64,000 bases of DNA, taken from NCBI RefSeq assembly GCF_014337215.1, contig NZ_CP060635.1, positions 3,171,501 through 3,235,500 on the forward strand, written 5' to 3'. Origin of the DNA: Wansuia hejianensis. GTDB taxonomy: Bacteria > Bacillota > Clostridia > Lachnospirales > Lachnospiraceae. Below are positions 44,360-53,317 of the stretch, in pieces (the stretch's first letter is position 1; each line of letters starts with the position of its first letter). The notes under the pieces are model-generated. The model was not told where the DNA came from, did no database searches, and was given only the letters and a program-made list of their open reading frames with translations. Both the position numbers and the translations under genes were made by a program.

Positions 44360-45100
44360 ATGCCGGCAGTGCTTCGGGAACATGAGAGCCTGGACGACCT
44401 TCAGAACGGATATTTTATCATCCAGTCGGAGGAAGGCTTTCGCTATGGAATTGACGCAGTCCTTTTATCGGGCTTTGCCAGGGTGAAGCCCGGAGAAAAG
44501 GTGCTGGATATGGGTACAGGTACCGGTATCCTGCCGATCCTTCTGGCGGCCAAGACGGAAGGGGAATCCTTTACCGGACTGGAGATCCAGGAGAAGAGTG
44601 CGGAAATGGCCGGAAGAAGCGTGGCCTATAACCATCTGGAAGGAAGGGTCCGCATTGTCGCAGGAGATATTAAGGAAGCCGGGGCCATCTTTGGCCCGGC
44701 TTCTTTTGACGTGGTTGTCAGCAATCCGCCCTATATGACGGGCAGCCATGGGCTGGTGAATCCGAATGAAGCAAAAGCGGTTGCCAGGCATGAGGTGCTC
44801 TGCACGCTGGAGGACCTGGTGCGGGAAACGGCTGCCGTGCTGACTTCGCGGGGACGGTTTTATCTGGTTCACCGGCCGTTCCGCCTGGCAGAGATCATGG
44901 GCATGCTGATGAAATACCGCCTGGAGCCTAAGCGGATGCGTCTGGTTTACCCGTACGTGGACAAGGAGCCTAACATGGTATTGCTGGAGGCCTGTAAGGG
45001 TGGGAATCCCCGTATTCAAGTGGAACGGCCCCTAATCGTCTATGAACGGCCAAACGTATACACGGATGAGATCCGGGAAATCTACGGAGACGGGCGCTGA
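44360..45100 (+). CDS. tRNA1(Val) A37 N6-methyltransferase family (YfiC/YabB)
   Basis: This 246-aa SAM-dependent methyltransferase has motif I KVLDMGTGTGILPILLA. The catalytic NPPY is in VVSNPPYMTGSHG, as in adenine-N6 methyltransferases. The N-terminal DDLQNGYFIIQSEEGFRYGIDAV is typical of TrmN6. GACAGGAGGAAACCG precedes the start. It is followed by rsmI after 23 bases, the conserved yabB-yabC order. Confidence 0.93.
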   Translation: MPAVLREHESLDDLQNGYFIIQSEEGFRYGIDAVLLSGFARVKPGEKVLDMGTGTGILPILLAAKTEGESFTGLEIQEKSAEMAGRSVAYNHLEGRVRIVAGDIKEAGAIFGPASFDVVVSNPPYMTGSHGLVNPNEAKAVARHEVLCTLEDLVRETAAVLTSRGRFYLVHRPFRLAEIMGMLMKYRLEPKRMRLVYPYVDKEPNMVLLEACKGGNPRIQVERPLIVYERPNVYTDEIREIYGDGR

Positions 45101-45123
45101 CAGCCCCGGGAAAGGAAGGAGCG

Positions 45124-45984
45124 ATGGCAGGAAAACTATATCTGTGCGCCACGCCGATTGGGAATCTGGAAGATATCACTTTCCGGGTGGTGAGGACGTT
45201 AAAGGAAGCAGATTTGATAGCGGCGGAGGATACCCGGAACAGCATCAAGCTGCTGAACCATTTTGACATCCATACGCCGATGACCAGCTATCATGAATAT
45301 AATAAAATTTCCAAAGGCCGGGAGCTTGTGGAGAAACTGAAAGAAGGGCTGGATATCGCCCTGATTACTGATGCGGGCACTCCGGGAATATCAGATCCAG
45401 GGGAGGAACTGGTGGCCTTTGCTTGGGAAGCTGGCATAGAAGTGACTGTTTTGCCGGGAGCCGCGGCCTGTGTCACGGCGCTCACTCTGTCAGGGCTGCC
45501 CACCAGGAGGTTCGCGTTTGAAGCCTTTCTGCCTTCTGATAAAAAACTAAGAAAAGAAGTGCTCGGAGAGCTGAAGGAAGAAAGCAGGACCATCATCCTG
45601 TATGAGGCTCCTCACCGTCTGTGCAGGACACTGGAGGAGCTGAGGGAGTTTCTGGGGGGAACGCGGCGGCTTACAGTCTGCAGGGAGCTGACGAAGAAGC
45701 ATGAGACGGCTTTCCGGACGACACTGGATGAAGCCTGCGCCCATTATCAGGAAGAGACGCCAAAAGGGGAATGTGTGCTTGTCCTGGAGGGCAAATCCAG
45801 AGAAGAAAAAAACAAAGAAAGCCAGGAAGCCTGGAAGGAAATGACGCTGGAGCAGCACATGGCATACTATACCGGCCAGGGCCTGGAGCAGAAGGAAGCG
45901 ATGAAGCAGGTAGCAAAGGACCGGGGCTGTTCGAAGCGTGAAGTGTATCAACAGCTGCTGGTGCACCCGCAGGGCAACCCGTAA
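45124..45984 (+). CDS. rsmI: 16S rRNA (cytidine-1402-2'-O)-methyltransferase
   Basis: This tetrapyrrole-methylase-fold enzyme (286 aa) has CATPIGNLEDITFR, AEDTRNSIKLLNHF, DAGTPGISDPGEELV and LPGAAACVTALTLSGLP, all RsmI hallmarks. The last eight codons (LVHPQGNP and stop) read into a repeat that starts at about 45961, so the native C-terminus has been replaced or trimmed there. AAAGGAAGGAG precedes the start. It modifies C1402 in the ribosomal P site. Confidence 0.95.
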   Translation: MAGKLYLCATPIGNLEDITFRVVRTLKEADLIAAEDTRNSIKLLNHFDIHTPMTSYHEYNKISKGRELVEKLKEGLDIALITDAGTPGISDPGEELVAFAWEAGIEVTVLPGAAACVTALTLSGLPTRRFAFEAFLPSDKKLRKEVLGELKEESRTIILYEAPHRLCRTLEELREFLGGTRRLTVCRELTKKHETAFRTTLDEACAHYQEETPKGECVLVLEGKSREEKNKESQEAWKEMTLEQHMAYYTGQGLEQKEAMKQVAKDRGCSKREVYQQLLVHPQGNP

Positions 45985-46100
45985 CACATGCCCCTGAAGG
46001 GGCGGTGGAACAGCTGCGCTGTTCCACAATGTATACTCCAGAGTATCCCGTAACACATGCCTTTGAAGAGGCGGTGGAACAGCATGAGCTGTTCCACAAA
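45961..46100 (-). repeat. Two tandem units (about 70 bp) of the rsmI/ulaE repeat
   Basis: On the minus strand each unit reads (TA)TACATTGTGGAACAGC, an inverted GCTGTTCCAC arm, a GCCCCTTCAGGGGC-like hairpin and CATGTGTTACGGG. Units start at 45961 and 46031 and each is about 70 bases, with GTAACACATG repeating at 45981 and 46050. The TATACTCCAGAGTATC junction matches that in ulaE (62255-62392). The first unit contains the rsmI stop codon. Confidence 0.85.
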
Positions 46101-46175
46101 GTAAGTAAAAAGTAACAAAAAATCAGAAGAAAATTTTCGGATTTTGCTGAAAAAGAATTGATTCATAAAAATGCA

Positions 46176-46204
46176 TTGACAACCGGGGCAATCAAGAGTA
46201 TTTT
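46176..46204 (+). promoter_or_regulatory. Promoter of the FadR-type regulator
   Basis: TTGACA (46176-46181), 17 bases and TATTTT (46199-46204). Its position means translation must start downstream of about 46211, which rules out the longest open frame (46158). Confidence 0.7.
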
Positions 46205-46247
46205 TAACTTATCAGTTGTCAGACAAGATGAGGTGGAATGCAGAGCT

Positions 46248-46922
46248 TTGAGTAAAATAGTACATCAGAATATAACACAGCAAGTAATTGCATACATGAA
46301 GTCAAATATTGAGTCGGGGAACTGGAAGGTGGGAGAGAAGATACCTTCGGAAAATGAACTGACCGGAGAGCTGGGCGTCAGCCGTTCCAGCATCCGTCAG
46401 GCAGTCAGCCATTTCGCGGGAATTGGCGTGCTGGAAAGCGTTCACGGCAAAGGCACGTTCCTGATTGACGACGAGGTGGAGGAGCAGTCCAACGCGAATA
46501 AGATAACGGCTGAAGACTGCCGGAATGCGGAGAAGGTGTTGGAATTCCGCCGGATTGTGGAAAGTGAAGCCTGTTATCTGGCGACGCTGAACAAAAGTCC
46601 GGAGCTGGTGAAGAAGCTGAGGAAATATTTGAAAATTATGGTCGAAAGCCGCGAGGACATCGAGAAATTCGTGACCGCAGATATCAGCTTCCACAGAGCC
46701 ATCTGCCATGCCTCAGGGAACCCGCTTCTGGAAAAGAGCCTGAACAGAATCTTTCAGGAGAATAAGAAAAGCCAGATGCTCACCCGTAAGACCTTCGGAT
46801 ATCACGATGGGATTCATTATCATGAACAGATTTTACAGGCCATCGAAAGGGGCGACGCGGAACAGGCGAGAAGCTGCATGTATGAACACATGCAGAATGG
46901 AATTGACAAAGTGCGTAAATAA
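46248..46922 (+). CDS. GntR/FadR-family transcriptional regulator
   Basis: This regulator has about 224 aa. It has a winged-helix domain QQVIAYMKSNIESGNWKVGE followed by KIPSENELTGELGVSRSSIR, and an FCD ligand-binding domain (LEFRRIVESEACYLA; FHRAICHASGNPLLEKSL). TTG 46248 after GAGGTGG is my preferred start; GTG 46233 is possible. FCD proteins of this type control hexuronate and hexonate genes, which fits the mannonate-dehydratase-type operon downstream. The 9-base inverted pair ATTTGCAAC/GTTGCAAAT in the next gap may be its target. Confidence 0.88.
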   Translation: MSKIVHQNITQQVIAYMKSNIESGNWKVGEKIPSENELTGELGVSRSSIRQAVSHFAGIGVLESVHGKGTFLIDDEVEEQSNANKITAEDCRNAEKVLEFRRIVESEACYLATLNKSPELVKKLRKYLKIMVESREDIEKFVTADISFHRAICHASGNPLLEKSLNRIFQENKKSQMLTRKTFGYHDGIHYHEQILQAIERGDAEQARSCMYEHMQNGIDKVRK

Positions 46923-47119
46923 CCAATTTGCAACAATTCAGCCGCTTGACTTCATTGCCCTAAACATGCACACAAATTGCATTTATGCGCAGCTTAGCGC
47001 CGCAGCCTCTGGAATAAGTTGCAAATGTAATGAAATACCAGGAGACGGCGGAAGAATGAGAAAATAAAATTTACATTTACATGTAGGACAACTGACGTAT
47101 GATAAGAAAGGAAGACGAA
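46923..47119. other. Gap between the regulator and the rspA-like gene
   Basis: The gap contains the inverted pair ATTTGCAAC (46926-46934) and GTTGCAAAT (47018-47026), 83 bases apart, plus ACATGTAGGACAAC near 47080. These are possible operator elements. No gene is seen and no confident promoter was chosen. Confidence 0.35.
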
Positions 47120-48367
47120 ATGAGCACGAAGATTCAAAGAATCAGAGCAATCTGTACTGCGCCGGAAGGGATCAATCTGGTAGTGGTAAAGGTGGAGACA
47201 AACCAGCCAGGTTTATACGGCCTGGGCTGCGCCACATTTGCCTACAGGCATCTTGCGGTAATGACAGTAATTGAAGAATATCTGGACCCCCTGCTTCGGG
47301 GGCGTGAGGTTGACAGAATTGAGGATCTCTGGCAGCTGATGCATCAGAACGGTTACTGGAGGAACGGCCCGATTGCCAACAATGCTGTTTCCGGCGTGGA
47401 TATGGCTCTGTGGGACATTAAGGGAAAGATGGCGGGCATGCCGCTCTACCAGCTGTTCGGGGGAAAATGCCGGGAAGGGATTCCTGTCTACCGCCACGCA
47501 GATGGAAGAGATCTGGAAGAGCTGTGCGAGAATATCAGGCGCTTTCAGGAAATGGGCATCACACACATCCGCTGCCAGTGCGGGGGCTACGGCGGCGAAA
47601 GCTACGGGTTGGTTCCGGGCACAGCGCCGGCAGGGGCACAGCCGGGAGTTTATCTGGATGAACAGGAATACCTGCACAGTACCATCGGACTGTTTGCGGG
47701 TATCCGCGAAAAGCTGGGATATAAAATACAGCTTGTGCACGATGTACATGAGAGAGTTTCTCCGATGACGGCTGTCAGGCTGGCAAAAGGACTGGAACCG
47801 TATGAATTGTTTTTCCTGGAAGATCCGGTTTCAATTGAACAGACAAACTGGCTGCGCAGGCTGAGGGAGCAGACAGATATCCCCATAGCTATCGGAGAAC
47901 TGTTCAACCATCCCTGCGAGTGGAAGACGCTGATCGCGGAAAACCTGATCGATTATATAAGGGTGCATATCAGTCAGATCGGAGGTATCACTCCGGCCAG
48001 AAAGCTTCAGATTTTTGCGGAGCAGTTCGGAGTGAAGACCGCATGGCACGGGCCCGGCGACATGTCGCCTCTGGCTCACGCGGCCAATATCCATATTGAT
48101 CTGGCTGCACCGAATTTCGGAGTGCAGGAATGGTCAGGAATTGAACCGCCCAATTATGTGATCCAGGATCTGAAAGGGCCGGAAGGCGCTTTGCTGGAAG
48201 TATTTCCGGGGCTTCCGGAATTCAGGGACGGCTATGTATATGCCAATGACCTTCCGGGCCTGGGGGTGGATATTAATGAAAAGGAAGCGGATAAATATCC
48301 CTGCGATCCCTCAGTAACCGTGTGGACCCAGACGAGAAGAAGAGACGGTGCCCTCCAGACACCCTGA
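47120..48367 (+). CDS. rspA: Mannonate/altronate dehydratase-type enolase-superfamily enzyme (ManD/RspA)
   Basis: This 415-aa member of the enolase superfamily removes water from sugar acids. Metal ligands are in VHDVHE (Asp), FLEDPVSIEQ (Glu) and AIGELFNH (Glu), with YWRNGPIANNAVSGVDMALW as the family signature. ATG 47120 after AAAGGAAG is preferred over ATG 47099. The RspB-like dehydrogenase follows 15 bases later. RspA/ManD proteins range from efficient D-mannonate dehydratases to weak D-gluconate enzymes, so the physiological substrate is not certain. Confidence 0.9.
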   Translation: MSTKIQRIRAICTAPEGINLVVVKVETNQPGLYGLGCATFAYRHLAVMTVIEEYLDPLLRGREVDRIEDLWQLMHQNGYWRNGPIANNAVSGVDMALWDIKGKMAGMPLYQLFGGKCREGIPVYRHADGRDLEELCENIRRFQEMGITHIRCQCGGYGGESYGLVPGTAPAGAQPGVYLDEQEYLHSTIGLFAGIREKLGYKIQLVHDVHERVSPMTAVRLAKGLEPYELFFLEDPVSIEQTNWLRRLREQTDIPIAIGELFNHPCEWKTLIAENLIDYIRVHISQIGGITPARKLQIFAEQFGVKTAWHGPGDMSPLAHAANIHIDLAAPNFGVQEWSGIEPPNYVIQDLKGPEGALLEVFPGLPEFRDGYVYANDLPGLGVDINEKEADKYPCDPSVTVWTQTRRRDGALQTP

Positions 48368-48382
48368 GAAAGGAAGAGGAAA

Positions 48383-49408
48383 ATGAAAGAAGTTGTTGTA
48401 GTAGAACCGGGAAAGGTTGAGATACGGGAGGTTCCGGTCCCGGAACTGGCCAATGAGGACGAGGTTCTGATTCAGATGAAAGCGGCGGGAGTGTGCGGAT
48501 CTGATCACCATATCTATCATGGTTCCAATCCGTGCTCTACATACCCCAGAATCCCCGGCCATGAAAATGCCGGAATTGTGGCAAAGGCTGGAAAGAATGT
48601 CACAAATGTAAAAGAGGGCGACCATGTGATTGTGGATTTGCTTTCTTCCTGCGGGGAATGCTATCAGTGCAGGATTGGAAGAAAAAATGTATGCGAGCAT
48701 GTGAAGGTGAGAGGCTCAGGAGCTGACGGCGGCTGGCGGGAATATTTTACCGCGCCGGCCAAAGAGGTCTATAAAATTGACGACCGGGTAAAATGGGAGG
48801 ATGCGGCGCTGATAGAGCCGTATGCCATCGGGGCGCACTGTACCGCGCGCGCACGGATTGTGGAAGAGGACGTAGTTTTCATATTGGGGACGGGAACGAT
48901 TGGTTCTATTATTTTACAGACCTGCAAGGCAAAGGGGGTGAAGAAGGTCATCTGCTGTGACATTGACGATGCTTCGCTGGAACGAGCGAAGGCATATGGA
49001 GCGGATGGGGTCATCAATTCCCGGACGGAGGACGTCGCGTCACGGGTACATGAGATGACAGACGGGCATGGCGTGACGGTTGCCTTTGATTCTGCCTGCT
49101 TCCCCGGTTCGCTGACTCTGTGCATGCAGCCGGGCATCCTGTGCAACGCAGGCCGGATGGTTCCCATGGGTTTCTGCACGGCTCCGGAGCAGATCACACA
49201 AGCGATGATTAATCAGAGAGAGCTGGATATCATAGGGAGCCGGATGTCTGCTTTTCAGTTTGAACCGACCATTCAGAGGATGGAAAAGGGGGAGCTGGAT
49301 ACAGAGGGGATCGCTACGGCATTGATTCCCTTCGGAGAGGTTCAGCAGGTATTCAAATATATGGATCATCCGGCTCCGGAATCTAAAAAGATGGTAATAC
49401 TTTTTTGA
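48383..49408 (+). CDS. Zinc-dependent dehydrogenase, RspB-like (possible L-gulonate 5-dehydrogenase)
   Basis: This 341-aa MDR enzyme has catalytic zinc residues in GVCGSDHH and PGHENAG. The structural zinc site is SSCGECYQCRIGRKNVC and the Rossmann motif ILGTGTIGS. Pairing with a ManD/RspA gene parallels rspAB of Escherichia coli. In characterised systems RspB-like enzymes oxidise L-gulonate to D-fructuronate. Here this is inference from context and family. Sequence differs strongly from the 4132 dehydrogenase. Confidence 0.88.
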   Translation: MKEVVVVEPGKVEIREVPVPELANEDEVLIQMKAAGVCGSDHHIYHGSNPCSTYPRIPGHENAGIVAKAGKNVTNVKEGDHVIVDLLSSCGECYQCRIGRKNVCEHVKVRGSGADGGWREYFTAPAKEVYKIDDRVKWEDAALIEPYAIGAHCTARARIVEEDVVFILGTGTIGSIILQTCKAKGVKKVICCDIDDASLERAKAYGADGVINSRTEDVASRVHEMTDGHGVTVAFDSACFPGSLTLCMQPGILCNAGRMVPMGFCTAPEQITQAMINQRELDIIGSRMSAFQFEPTIQRMEKGELDTEGIATALIPFGEVQQVFKYMDHPAPESKKMVILF

Positions 49409-49460
49409 GAGGCTGTGAATAAGCCGGGTCTTTTATAATTACTAATTCAGGAGGAAGAAC

Positions 49461-50234
49461 ATGAGCTACGATTACAGGGAAAAATTTAATGTGGCGGGCA
49501 AATGCTGCATTGTCACCGGAGGGGCCCAGGGACTGTCCAGAGGGATGGCCGAGGGGTTGTTGGAAAACGGCTGCAGGGTTGTACTGATGGACATTCAAGA
49601 AGATAAACTGAAGGAGGTGGTTGATGAATACAGAGGAATGGGTTACGAGGCTTTCGGGGTTTCCGGAAACCTGGCGGACCGGGAAGATCTTACCAGGATG
49701 TTTGAGGATGCCATGAAGCTCTTGGGAGGAAGGCTGGACGTGCTGATTCCGGCGGCAGGAATCCAGAGGCGTCATCTGCCGGAGGAATTTCCGGTGGAAG
49801 AATGGGATCTTGTGAGAAAAATCAATCTGGACCATGTCTTTCTGATGATTCAGAAGGCATTGAAGATCATGCTGAAGCAGCCGGAGGGCGGCAAGATTAT
49901 CACGATCGGTTCCATGGTTTCCTGGTTCGGAGGTACGACGGTTCCGGCGTACACAGCCAGTAAGGGAGCTGTTACACAGCTGACCAAAAGCATTGCGGTG
50001 GACTGTGCGGGAAGGAATATCAATATCAACGCGCTGGCGCCCGGTTATATGGATACAGAGATGTGCGCGAATATGACGCAGGAGCGCAAGGACGAGACGT
50101 CAAAGAGAATACCGGCGGTGCGCTGGGGCACGCCTGAGGATATGAAAGGACCGGTGCTGTTCCTGGCGTCAGCGGCTTCTGACTATCTGAATGGCGCTGT
50201 CATTCCGGTTGACGGAGGCTATCTCTGTAAATAA
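49461..50234 (+). CDS. SDR oxidoreductase, KduD-like
   Basis: This 257-aa classical SDR has the cofactor motif TGGAQGLSRGMA. The catalytic residues are in GSMVSWFGG (Ser), YTASKGAV (Tyr, Lys), and APGYMDTEM follows. The start region (FNVAGKCCIVTGG) and the end (GAVIPVDGGYLCK) fit 2-dehydro-3-deoxy-gluconate 5-dehydrogenase or gluconate 5-dehydrogenase relatives. CAGGAGGAAG precedes the start. It fits a hexonate/2-keto-3-deoxygluconate branch with the upstream dehydratase. Confidence 0.88.
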   Translation: MSYDYREKFNVAGKCCIVTGGAQGLSRGMAEGLLENGCRVVLMDIQEDKLKEVVDEYRGMGYEAFGVSGNLADREDLTRMFEDAMKLLGGRLDVLIPAAGIQRRHLPEEFPVEEWDLVRKINLDHVFLMIQKALKIMLKQPEGGKIITIGSMVSWFGGTTVPAYTASKGAVTQLTKSIAVDCAGRNININALAPGYMDTEMCANMTQERKDETSKRIPAVRWGTPEDMKGPVLFLASAASDYLNGAVIPVDGGYLCK

Positions 50235-50263
50235 GGTTAAGACGAAAGGTATGTGGGGGCTTT

Positions 50264-51040
50264 ATGAATTTTGCACATGAGTTTACTTTTCATGAAACTA
50301 AAAAAGGATCTGTATCCATCGCCTGGATGGGGCAGGCTGGGTTTCTGCTGAAAAACAGCAGCCAGCAGGTTCTGGCTCTGGACGTATACCTGTCAGACCT
50401 GGCAGAGAAACAGGATGGGAATAAACGTCTGATGCCGGCTCTCTGCCGGCCGGAAGAGATCAAGACGGATGTGGTCCTGGCCACTCATCACCATGCCGAC
50501 CATCTGGATCTGGACAGCCTTCCGGTATGGCTGTCCGGCGGAGCGAGACTGTACTGCTGCAGAGAATCAGAGAGGATCTGCAGGGAAGCAGGATTGGCAA
50601 AGGATCAGATCACTGCCATGACGGCGGGCGACCGGGTGACAGATTCCGGGTACAGCATAGAGGCGGTATTTGCAGATCATGGGGATACAGCGCCGGAGGC
50701 TCTGGGATTTTTAATTGAGACTGAGGGGGTGAAAATCTATTTTACAGGAGACACTGGTTATCAGCAGACGAGAATGCAATATGCAGCCAGACAGCAGGTT
50801 GACGTACTGCTGCTGCCGATCAACGGCGAATATGGAAATATGAACGAAAGGGATGCCGCTATGCTGGCATCCCAGGTTCGGGCAGAGCTTACGGTCCCCT
50901 GTCATTTCTGGATGTTCGCGAGACATCAGGGGAGCCCGTGGGATTTCACGATAGCCATGAAGGAGGCGGCGCCAGGATGCAGTTATTATGTAATGGCACA
51001 AGGGGAAATCATTGATGTGAGACCGAAGGACAATCGGTAA
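50264..51040 (+). CDS. MBL-fold metal-dependent hydrolase (UlaG-like, short form)
   Basis: This 258-aa metallo-beta-lactamase-fold protein has the metal site THHHADHLD and IYFTGDTGY. A later His is in CHFWMFARHQG. It resembles the UlaG-like lactonase/phosphodiesterase group but is about 100 residues shorter than the true UlaG at 60010. It ends 11 bases from the convergent DeoR gene. It could open a sugar lactone to the acid used by the dehydratase; this is inference. Confidence 0.85.
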   Translation: MNFAHEFTFHETKKGSVSIAWMGQAGFLLKNSSQQVLALDVYLSDLAEKQDGNKRLMPALCRPEEIKTDVVLATHHHADHLDLDSLPVWLSGGARLYCCRESERICREAGLAKDQITAMTAGDRVTDSGYSIEAVFADHGDTAPEALGFLIETEGVKIYFTGDTGYQQTRMQYAARQQVDVLLLPINGEYGNMNERDAAMLASQVRAELTVPCHFWMFARHQGSPWDFTIAMKEAAPGCSYYVMAQGEIIDVRPKDNR

Positions 51041-51051
51041 TCAGTGCCTGG

Positions 51052-51831
51052 TCAGGTTCTGACGGTGATGATTTCGATTCCCTTTTCGGCGGTTTTCTTC
51101 AGCTCATCAGCGTTGGCTGTGGAATCGGTGACCAGAATATCAATCTTATTAGCCGGAACACTGAAAAAATTATGGGATTTCCCAACTTTGGAACCGTCGG
51201 CTACAATGATGACTTTCCCGTCGCATCTGTTCACCATCGCTTCATTGACCTGGGTTTCGGAGTATACGGAAGTGGTGGTGCCGATGTCACTGATTCCATT
51301 GGCGCCTAGAATGCAGTAATTACTGTATACTTTGTTGATGACGTCTGTGGCAAAGCCTCCGACCAGGGATTTTGAGCGGTTCCTGCATTCGCCGCCTGTT
51401 AGGATCAGCTCGATGCTGTCACTCCAGACGGAAGTGGGAGCCAGTGCGTTATTGGTGATCACGCGCACCTTTTTATCATTCAAATGCCTGAGCACGGCCA
51501 GAGTGGTGGTTCCGGAGTTGAGAAAGACGGTGGAACCTTCCGTAATGATGGAAGCCACATGCTTGCCGATACAGTCCTTTATGTGTTCGTTCAGGCTCTT
51601 TTTCTCTTCGAGAAAAATCTCGTGGTCAGAAAAAGAATTATTGAAGGTGGCGCCGCCATGGAAGCGGATGATCAGGTTCTTCTCTTCCAGAAAGTTAAAA
51701 TCCCGGCGGATAGTGAGCTGAGACACATTGAACAGCTTGCTGGCTTCTGTGACACTCAGCGTCTTATTCGTGCGGATGTAATCCAGCAGCTTATGCTGGC
51801 GGTCCTGAATAACAGATCTTGATTGGTTCAT
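51052..51831 (-). CDS. DeoR-family transcriptional regulator
   Basis: This 259-aa regulator has an N-terminal helix-turn-helix, RQHKLLDYIRTNKTLSVTEA and LFNVSQLTIRRDFNFLEE. The C-terminal sugar-phosphate sensor has TVFLNSGTTTLAVLRHL and VIIVADGSKVGKS. It is divergent from the importer operon at 52128, with its own promoter (51876-51904). It probably represses that operon until a phosphorylated intermediate made by the FGGY kinase or UlaG appears. The homologous UlaR of E. coli is also a DeoR protein. Confidence 0.92.
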   Translation of the reverse strand: MNQSRSVIQDRQHKLLDYIRTNKTLSVTEASKLFNVSQLTIRRDFNFLEEKNLIIRFHGGATFNNSFSDHEIFLEEKKSLNEHIKDCIGKHVASIITEGSTVFLNSGTTTLAVLRHLNDKKVRVITNNALAPTSVWSDSIELILTGGECRNRSKSLVGGFATDVINKVYSNYCILGANGISDIGTTTSVYSETQVNEAMVNRCDGKVIIVADGSKVGKSHNFFSVPANKIDILVTDSTANADELKKTAEKGIEIITVRT

Positions 51832-51875
51832 GTAATTATCCTCTGTGTTTGCATAATAGGAACTTGTTTAATTTC

Positions 51876-51904
51876 ATTATAGAGACATCGGTGGAAAAAA
51901 TCAA
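51876..51904 (-). promoter_or_regulatory. Promoter of the DeoR gene
   Basis: On the minus strand TTGATT (51904-51899), 17 bases and TATAAT (51881-51876), 45 bases before the start codon. Confidence 0.7.
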
Positions 51905-52041
51905 CTGTAAAAAGGATCGTTTAACAGGATATTATTTAAAATGAACAATTAAAGGTAAATAAATGAATTATTTTGGAAATACGAGGTTGAATACTGAAAA
52001 AATAAACAAAAATCGACATGATTTTATGTAGAAATTATCAA

Positions 52042-52070
52042 TTGAAAGGGAAAACAGTCCGCGATATGAT
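52042..52070 (+). promoter_or_regulatory. Promoter of the third importer operon
   Basis: TTGAAA (52042-52047), 17 bases and TATGAT (52065-52070). A perfect palindrome follows at the expected transcription start. Confidence 0.8.
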
Positions 52071-52077
52071 AATTATA

Positions 52078-52093
52078 GTTCATATAAATGAAC
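52078..52093. promoter_or_regulatory. Probable operator GTTCAT-N4-ATGAAC
   Basis: GTTCAT ATAA ATGAAC is a perfect inverted repeat at about +1 to +16 of the operon transcript. The adjacent divergent DeoR protein is the most likely binder. Confidence 0.6.
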
Positions 52094-52127
52094 GTTAAAC
52101 ATGTTTTAGAAAGGATGGAAAGAACAT

Positions 52128-53294
52128 ATGAAAAAAGGATTTTTGAAAAAAACAGTGGGTATTGCATTATCATTTATGATGGTTGGCGGTTTGCTTGCAG
52201 GCTGCGGAGGAAGTAACGGTTCAAGCTCTGCATCGGCAGGCAGCAGTGCAGGCAGTTCCAGCAGCCAGGCGGCGGGCAGCGCTTCATCTTCTTCCTCAGC
52301 AGCTTCCTCTTCCTCAGAAAAGAGCGGGGAGAAATATAAAATAGCGCTGAGCAATTCTTATATGGGTAATGACTGGAGGCAGCTCATGATCAAGACTACT
52401 CAGGTGGTTGCTGAGAAAGAGCCGTATGCAGATAAAGTAGAACTGGATGTGGTAACCTGTGAAAATACGGCTGAGGCGCAGGCGGCTTCCATCGATGCTC
52501 TGGTTGAGCAGGGCTACGACGCCATCATCCTGAACGCAGCTTCACCGACTGCTCTGATCCCTTCCATTCAGAGGGCGCAGGAGGCAGGAATTGTCATCGT
52601 AACCTTTGACAACGTAGTGGAGGCAGACGGCGTATACCGCGTTTCTACAGACCTGGCTGGCTTGAGTACAGCCTGGGCAGAATGGCTGGCCAAAATGTGC
52701 GGCGACGGCTCCAACGTAATTGTAGATACTGGAATTGCAGGTTCAACTTCAGGCAACGTTATGTATGAAGCGGCCATGAAGGTGTTTGATGAGCATAAAA
52801 TGAATGTGGTTTCCGAGTTTGCCAGCGAATATGCAGACGGTGTGGGACAGGAACAGATCGCCAGCGTTCTGGCTGCAAATGACAATGTGGACGGAGTATA
52901 TTCCCTTTGCTATGCGAACACTGTATATAATGCATTTACTGACGCCGGAAGAGAACTGGTTCCTACCACCAGCTTCAACAGCAATATTGGACAGGCCACG
53001 GCATTTGACAACAAGATGGATGTCCTGATCGGACAGAATACACCCGGACTGGGCGCAGAGGCCATGAAGGTTGCCGTAGACGTGCTGGACGGAAAAGAAG
53101 TTTCACAGGAAACGTTTGTAACTGCCGGATTGTTTACGAATGACACTTCCGTAGATTTCGGTTATAAAACCACTGCAATTGAAGAAGGCAAGACGTTCTT
53201 CAGAGACCTGCCGGATGCATTTGACTATCCTGCAGTGCCTGCAGACTTTGATCCTCAGGTAAGTGCTGAAGAAGTATCCAATTACAAACAGTAA
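52128..53294 (+). CDS. ABC importer substrate-binding lipoprotein (RbsB type)
   Basis: This 388-aa lipoprotein has lipobox Cys26 (GLLAGC), then a Ser/Ala linker to about residue 65. The binding fold begins KYKIALSNSYMGNDWRQLMI. Typical segments are VEQGYDAIILNAASPTALIP and VDGVYSLCYANTVYNAF. It is the first gene of the operon and is followed by a strong stem-loop, which should favour its high expression. It should bind the neutral compound later phosphorylated by the FGGY kinase. Confidence 0.93.
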   Translation: MKKGFLKKTVGIALSFMMVGGLLAGCGGSNGSSSASAGSSAGSSSSQAAGSASSSSSAASSSSEKSGEKYKIALSNSYMGNDWRQLMIKTTQVVAEKEPYADKVELDVVTCENTAEAQAASIDALVEQGYDAIILNAASPTALIPSIQRAQEAGIVIVTFDNVVEADGVYRVSTDLAGLSTAWAEWLAKMCGDGSNVIVDTGIAGSTSGNVMYEAAMKVFDEHKMNVVSEFASEYADGVGQEQIASVLAANDNVDGVYSLCYANTVYNAFTDAGRELVPTTSFNSNIGQATAFDNKMDVLIGQNTPGLGAEAMKVAVDVLDGKEVSQETFVTAGLFTNDTSVDFGYKTTAIEEGKTFFRDLPDAFDYPAVPADFDPQVSAEEVSNYKQ

Positions 53295-53317
53295 TCAGAA
53301 AGATCATGAATGAGAGG

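Noticed and set aside
46158..46247. Upstream extension of the FadR-type regulator
   Set aside because: A good promoter lies inside it, and the domain begins only after TTG 46248 (or GTG 46233).
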